Assembly: GCA_030653435.1 (NCBI GenBank) | Contig: JAURZI010000032.1 | Span: forward strand, 1 to 39,037 | Source: Methylovulum sp. | Lineage (GTDB): Bacteria > Pseudomonadota > Gammaproteobacteria > Methylococcales > Methylomonadaceae | Direction of reading: 5' to 3' | DNA: 39,037 nucleotides | In this document: piece after piece, positions 37,046 through 39,037 of the stretch | Position numbering within the stretch: position 1 is the first letter of the stretch | Layout: each line of letters starts with the position of its first letter | Translations under genes and position numbers: made by a program | The notes under the pieces: model-generated | The model's input: the letters and a program-made list of their open reading frames with translations, nothing else | Databases searched by the model: none | What the model was told of the DNA's origin: nothing

Positions 37046-38725
37046 ATGACAACAGACCTCATCAAAACGCTACTGCAAAATCTACCCCGTTACGCCGAAG
37101 AGGAAGGCGATTTTTACAGCGTTCCGCGCGAGGCCTTGATTGACGCACTGTATCATCAACACCCACTTGATCGCGCGGTTGCTGAAAACACGGTGGCGTT
37201 AATCGAAAACCTGCTCGATACCTTAGCCGTGTTAAATACCACCTATCTGCAAAAAGGCGAATGGTGCTTTGTGTCTTTTCCGGCGCAATTGCTGGCCATG
37301 TCGATTTTAACCGCACTGAGCGACGTTGAATCTCGTTTGTTTACGCCTAATTTCTGGAATACCCAGGGCATTTCCAATGACAAGCGCAATCAGCAACGCG
37401 ATAGCTTGCGCTTTATCGAGAATGCCCGGTACGAGCATCATGCAGGTCAACAGGCGCAAGCTATCCGTTACTGCTACGTGGCCTGGAGCATTATCAAACT
37501 GGACGGCAAGATTTTGTTTTATCAGCGCGAAGACACGCGAAAACGCTATGATAAAACCGCAGGCGACTATGGTTTGATAGGCGGCAGGGCTAACCAAAGC
37601 GATGTGCCCTTATCTGATAAGGCCGCGTTACTGCTAGCGCTGCAATCGCCTCATTCGGAACTGATCAAAAAGGCCTTGCCGGAAACCCTAAAACGGGAGC
37701 TACGAGAAGAAGCCGGTTTGCTCTTTGAATCGCATTACACCTTCAAGCCCTGGCGCTGTTTGAAACCTTATCGGCAAGTCCAGGGCACAGCGCCTAACCT
37801 TGCGTTGACCGAATATTACCTGGATATTTTTCAGATTGATTTGACGCTGGAGGGCTATCTTTGTTTGCTACAGAAAATCAAAACCGACGAGCGTTTGGTG
37901 TGGTTTTCGATAGAGGACATGGTGCGCGGCGCGACAACGGACGGAAAACTCGCGTACATCAAGGCATTGTATGAGGATTTTGCTAATAATAAGCCAGCGC
38001 TTGAAGCCGCGTTAATGGCCTTGCCTGACAGTTTTACCGGCCAGTATTTGTTCCAGCCGCAAAAATATGGGCTGACCTTGCCGATTGATCACCGGATGCC
38101 GTTACTAGCGGGTGTGCTGGGTAAAGAAAAACCTTTGGATTTAAGTTTAACAGAGCGACAGTTCGCTATTCTGTTGGGTTTGGCTGCACAATTGCGTGGG
38201 CTTGAGTTTGCAAGTGTTGAGGAAGCGATTACTTTTCATCCCTTCGGCTGGATTGAGCTTAAACCGCATTCAAGTTTGCAATCAGAACTTATCAGCTTGG
38301 CGGGTATGCTTAAAGAGACTGACTTAATCATTGAAAATCAGGGCGATATTTTATTCCGCTTATCGATTATCCCTGATGTGGTTTATTTTGATGAAAGTCT
38401 GTTTTCGTTTGCCGTCAAATGTGCCGATCTGAATGGCGTCCAAACAAAAATTCCAGTGACTCTTCATAGGGCATCTTTCGAAACGGCTTTGGGCAAGGTT
38501 AAAGACAAAACCGAAACATTCAAACTCACCCTGGAATTCGCACATAAACTGCAAACGTTAACTACTCGCCAATTTTCTACGGTTAATGATGAAGCTGTAA
38601 AAATCGAAGATACCTATAAAAAAGGACTGCACAAAGAACCCAGTTTTTTGGCATTGGGCTTGAGAAGTTTAGTTCGCCAGGAAGCGGGTATCGTAAAGTT
38701 TGTTTTGCGTTATACAAGCACTTAG
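37046..38725 (+). CDS. Large protein with a central split-box Nudix domain, unknown function
   Basis: The 559-residue protein has three regions. Residues 1-110 are mostly helical, with a possible DNA-binding-like SVPREALIDALYHQH segment. Residues about 135-310 are a Nudix fold: YVAWSIIKLDGKILFYQRED, LIGGRAN (G179-G180-R181), and RELREEAGL (217-225), the conserved half of the Nudix box with its metal-binding Glu residues. In a canonical box the Gly and Arg are 14 residues apart; here they are 37 apart, so about 23 residues are inserted. Residues about 330-559 are mixed strands and helices with no family I recognise. The gene is alone, less AT-rich than the R-M genes, and next to a defence/toxin cluster. 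Substrate and role are unknown. Confidence 0.7.
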   Translation: MTTDLIKTLLQNLPRYAEEEGDFYSVPREALIDALYHQHPLDRAVAENTVALIENLLDTLAVLNTTYLQKGEWCFVSFPAQLLAMSILTALSDVESRLFTPNFWNTQGISNDKRNQQRDSLRFIENARYEHHAGQQAQAIRYCYVAWSIIKLDGKILFYQREDTRKRYDKTAGDYGLIGGRANQSDVPLSDKAALLLALQSPHSELIKKALPETLKRELREEAGLLFESHYTFKPWRCLKPYRQVQGTAPNLALTEYYLDIFQIDLTLEGYLCLLQKIKTDERLVWFSIEDMVRGATTDGKLAYIKALYEDFANNKPALEAALMALPDSFTGQYLFQPQKYGLTLPIDHRMPLLAGVLGKEKPLDLSLTERQFAILLGLAAQLRGLEFASVEEAITFHPFGWIELKPHSSLQSELISLAGMLKETDLIIENQGDILFRLSIIPDVVYFDESLFSFAVKCADLNGVQTKIPVTLHRASFETALGKVKDKTETFKLTLEFAHKLQTLTTRQFSTVNDEAVKIEDTYKKGLHKEPSFLALGLRSLVRQEAGIVKFVLRYTST

Positions 38726-38839
38726 CACAGCTAAATACGCCACTGGCAACAGACAAAGCTTCTTATACAACCCCAGTGATTTGAGAGACGGTATTCGCTA
38801 TTAAGAGCGCTTGTTTATAGGCTAGCGCGCATTGCCCCC

Positions 38840-38882
38840 ATATGGGCCGGCTAGGTTTACCACAAACCAGACCGGCCCATGT
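38840..38882. repeat. Long imperfect hairpin, GGGCCGG core
   Basis: The left arm (38840-38857, containing ATGGGCCGG) and right arm (38865-38882, containing CCGGCCCAT) match at 14 of 18 positions, including nine consecutive G/C-rich pairs, with a short loop. It lies 115 bases after the Nudix gene. No T-run follows, so it may be a Rho-independent-like end, a REP-type element or a site bound by protein. Confidence 0.5.
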
Positions 38883-38964
38883 GTGGCTCTAGCCTTATGC
38901 AGCAATTCTCATTATGACCCCCCGAGTCTAAAATAGCCGACCGATTCCCTATTGAAACCTATTT

Positions 38965-39037
38965 ATGAGTGCTCCCTTTGGATTAAACGCGTTGACCTTT
39001 AGTGACGTAATCAAGCAACTACGCCTAACGTTTGAAA
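38965..39037 (+). CDS. Start of an ORF running off the window, unknown
   Basis: An ATG at 38965 opens a frame (MSAPFGLNALTFSDVIKQLR...) that stays open for 24 codons to the window edge. No strong ribosome site is seen. The peptide looks like a natural N-terminus with an amphipathic helix, but is too short to assign. Confidence 0.35.
   Translation, partial: MSAPFGLNALTFSDVIKQLRLTFE

Overview
The window looks like a chromosomal segment of a gammaproteobacterium. It carries a diderm outer-membrane and lipid A set (bamA, skp, fabZ, lpxA), an epmA/efp/epmB set and a large bacterial-type NAD-glutamate dehydrogenase. A methanotroph-like (Methylococcales) host would fit the overall flavour of the proteins, but that is an inference from memory and not a database result. 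Most of the window has balanced GC. About 31.75-36.95 kb is visibly AT-rich and holds accessory genes.

Layout. (1) 1-5.9 kb: surface polysaccharide locus. It has the end of a Wza/KpsD-type export protein, then rfbC-rfbB-rfbD-rfbA for dTDP-L-rhamnose and a two-module KpsC-like Kdo transferase. (2) 6.0-8.1 kb: an unlisted 38-residue membrane peptide and, on the minus strand, a type II NADH dehydrogenase followed by a YcxB-like membrane protein. (3) 8.2-14.0 kb: srkA on plus; then rnhB, lpxA, fabZ, skp and bamA on minus (transcribed bamA to rnhB). lpxD and lpxB, usually part of this cluster, are absent. (4) 14.3-17.0 kb: efp-epmA on minus with epmB divergent, a full EF-P beta-lysylation module. 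(5) 17.4-21.5 kb: a STAS protein, an RsbW-like ATPase and an N-terminally short NAD-GDH in a tight plus-strand operon; the last two overlap by 4 nt. (6) 21.8-27.6 kb: an OmpA-family porin with a clear terminator, then a complete type I secretion trio (ABC ATPase, HlyD adaptor, TolC) with no cargo gene in view. (7) 27.75-30.6 kb: uvrA.

(8) 30.9-37.0 kb: accessory region. It opens with a gene interrupted by an in-frame amber codon, a 12-bp perfect inverted repeat and a 28-codon fragment. A two-gene restriction-modification system follows: a PD-(D/E)xK nuclease fused to an N6-adenine methylase, plus a two-TRD specificity subunit, arranged like BcgI. Next come a small antitoxin-like ORF, a Uma2 endonuclease, a VapBC pair, and an orphan antitoxin with what looks like a collapsed toxin remnant. 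(9) 37.0-38.7 kb: a 559-residue protein with a central Nudix domain whose Nudix box is split by about 23 extra residues. A strong hairpin and the start of one further ORF end the window.

How the parts combine: region 1 makes and exports a capsule or exopolysaccharide; region 3 builds the outer membrane; region 4 supports translation of polyproline proteins; region 5 may tie a partner-switching signal to glutamate catabolism; region 8 is a small defence/toxin-antitoxin island. The strongest leads for new biology are the STAS/anti-sigma-like/GDH operon, the split-box Nudix protein and the fused nuclease-methylase system with an unusual SAM motif. No tRNA, rRNA, CRISPR array or intact insertion sequence was recognised.
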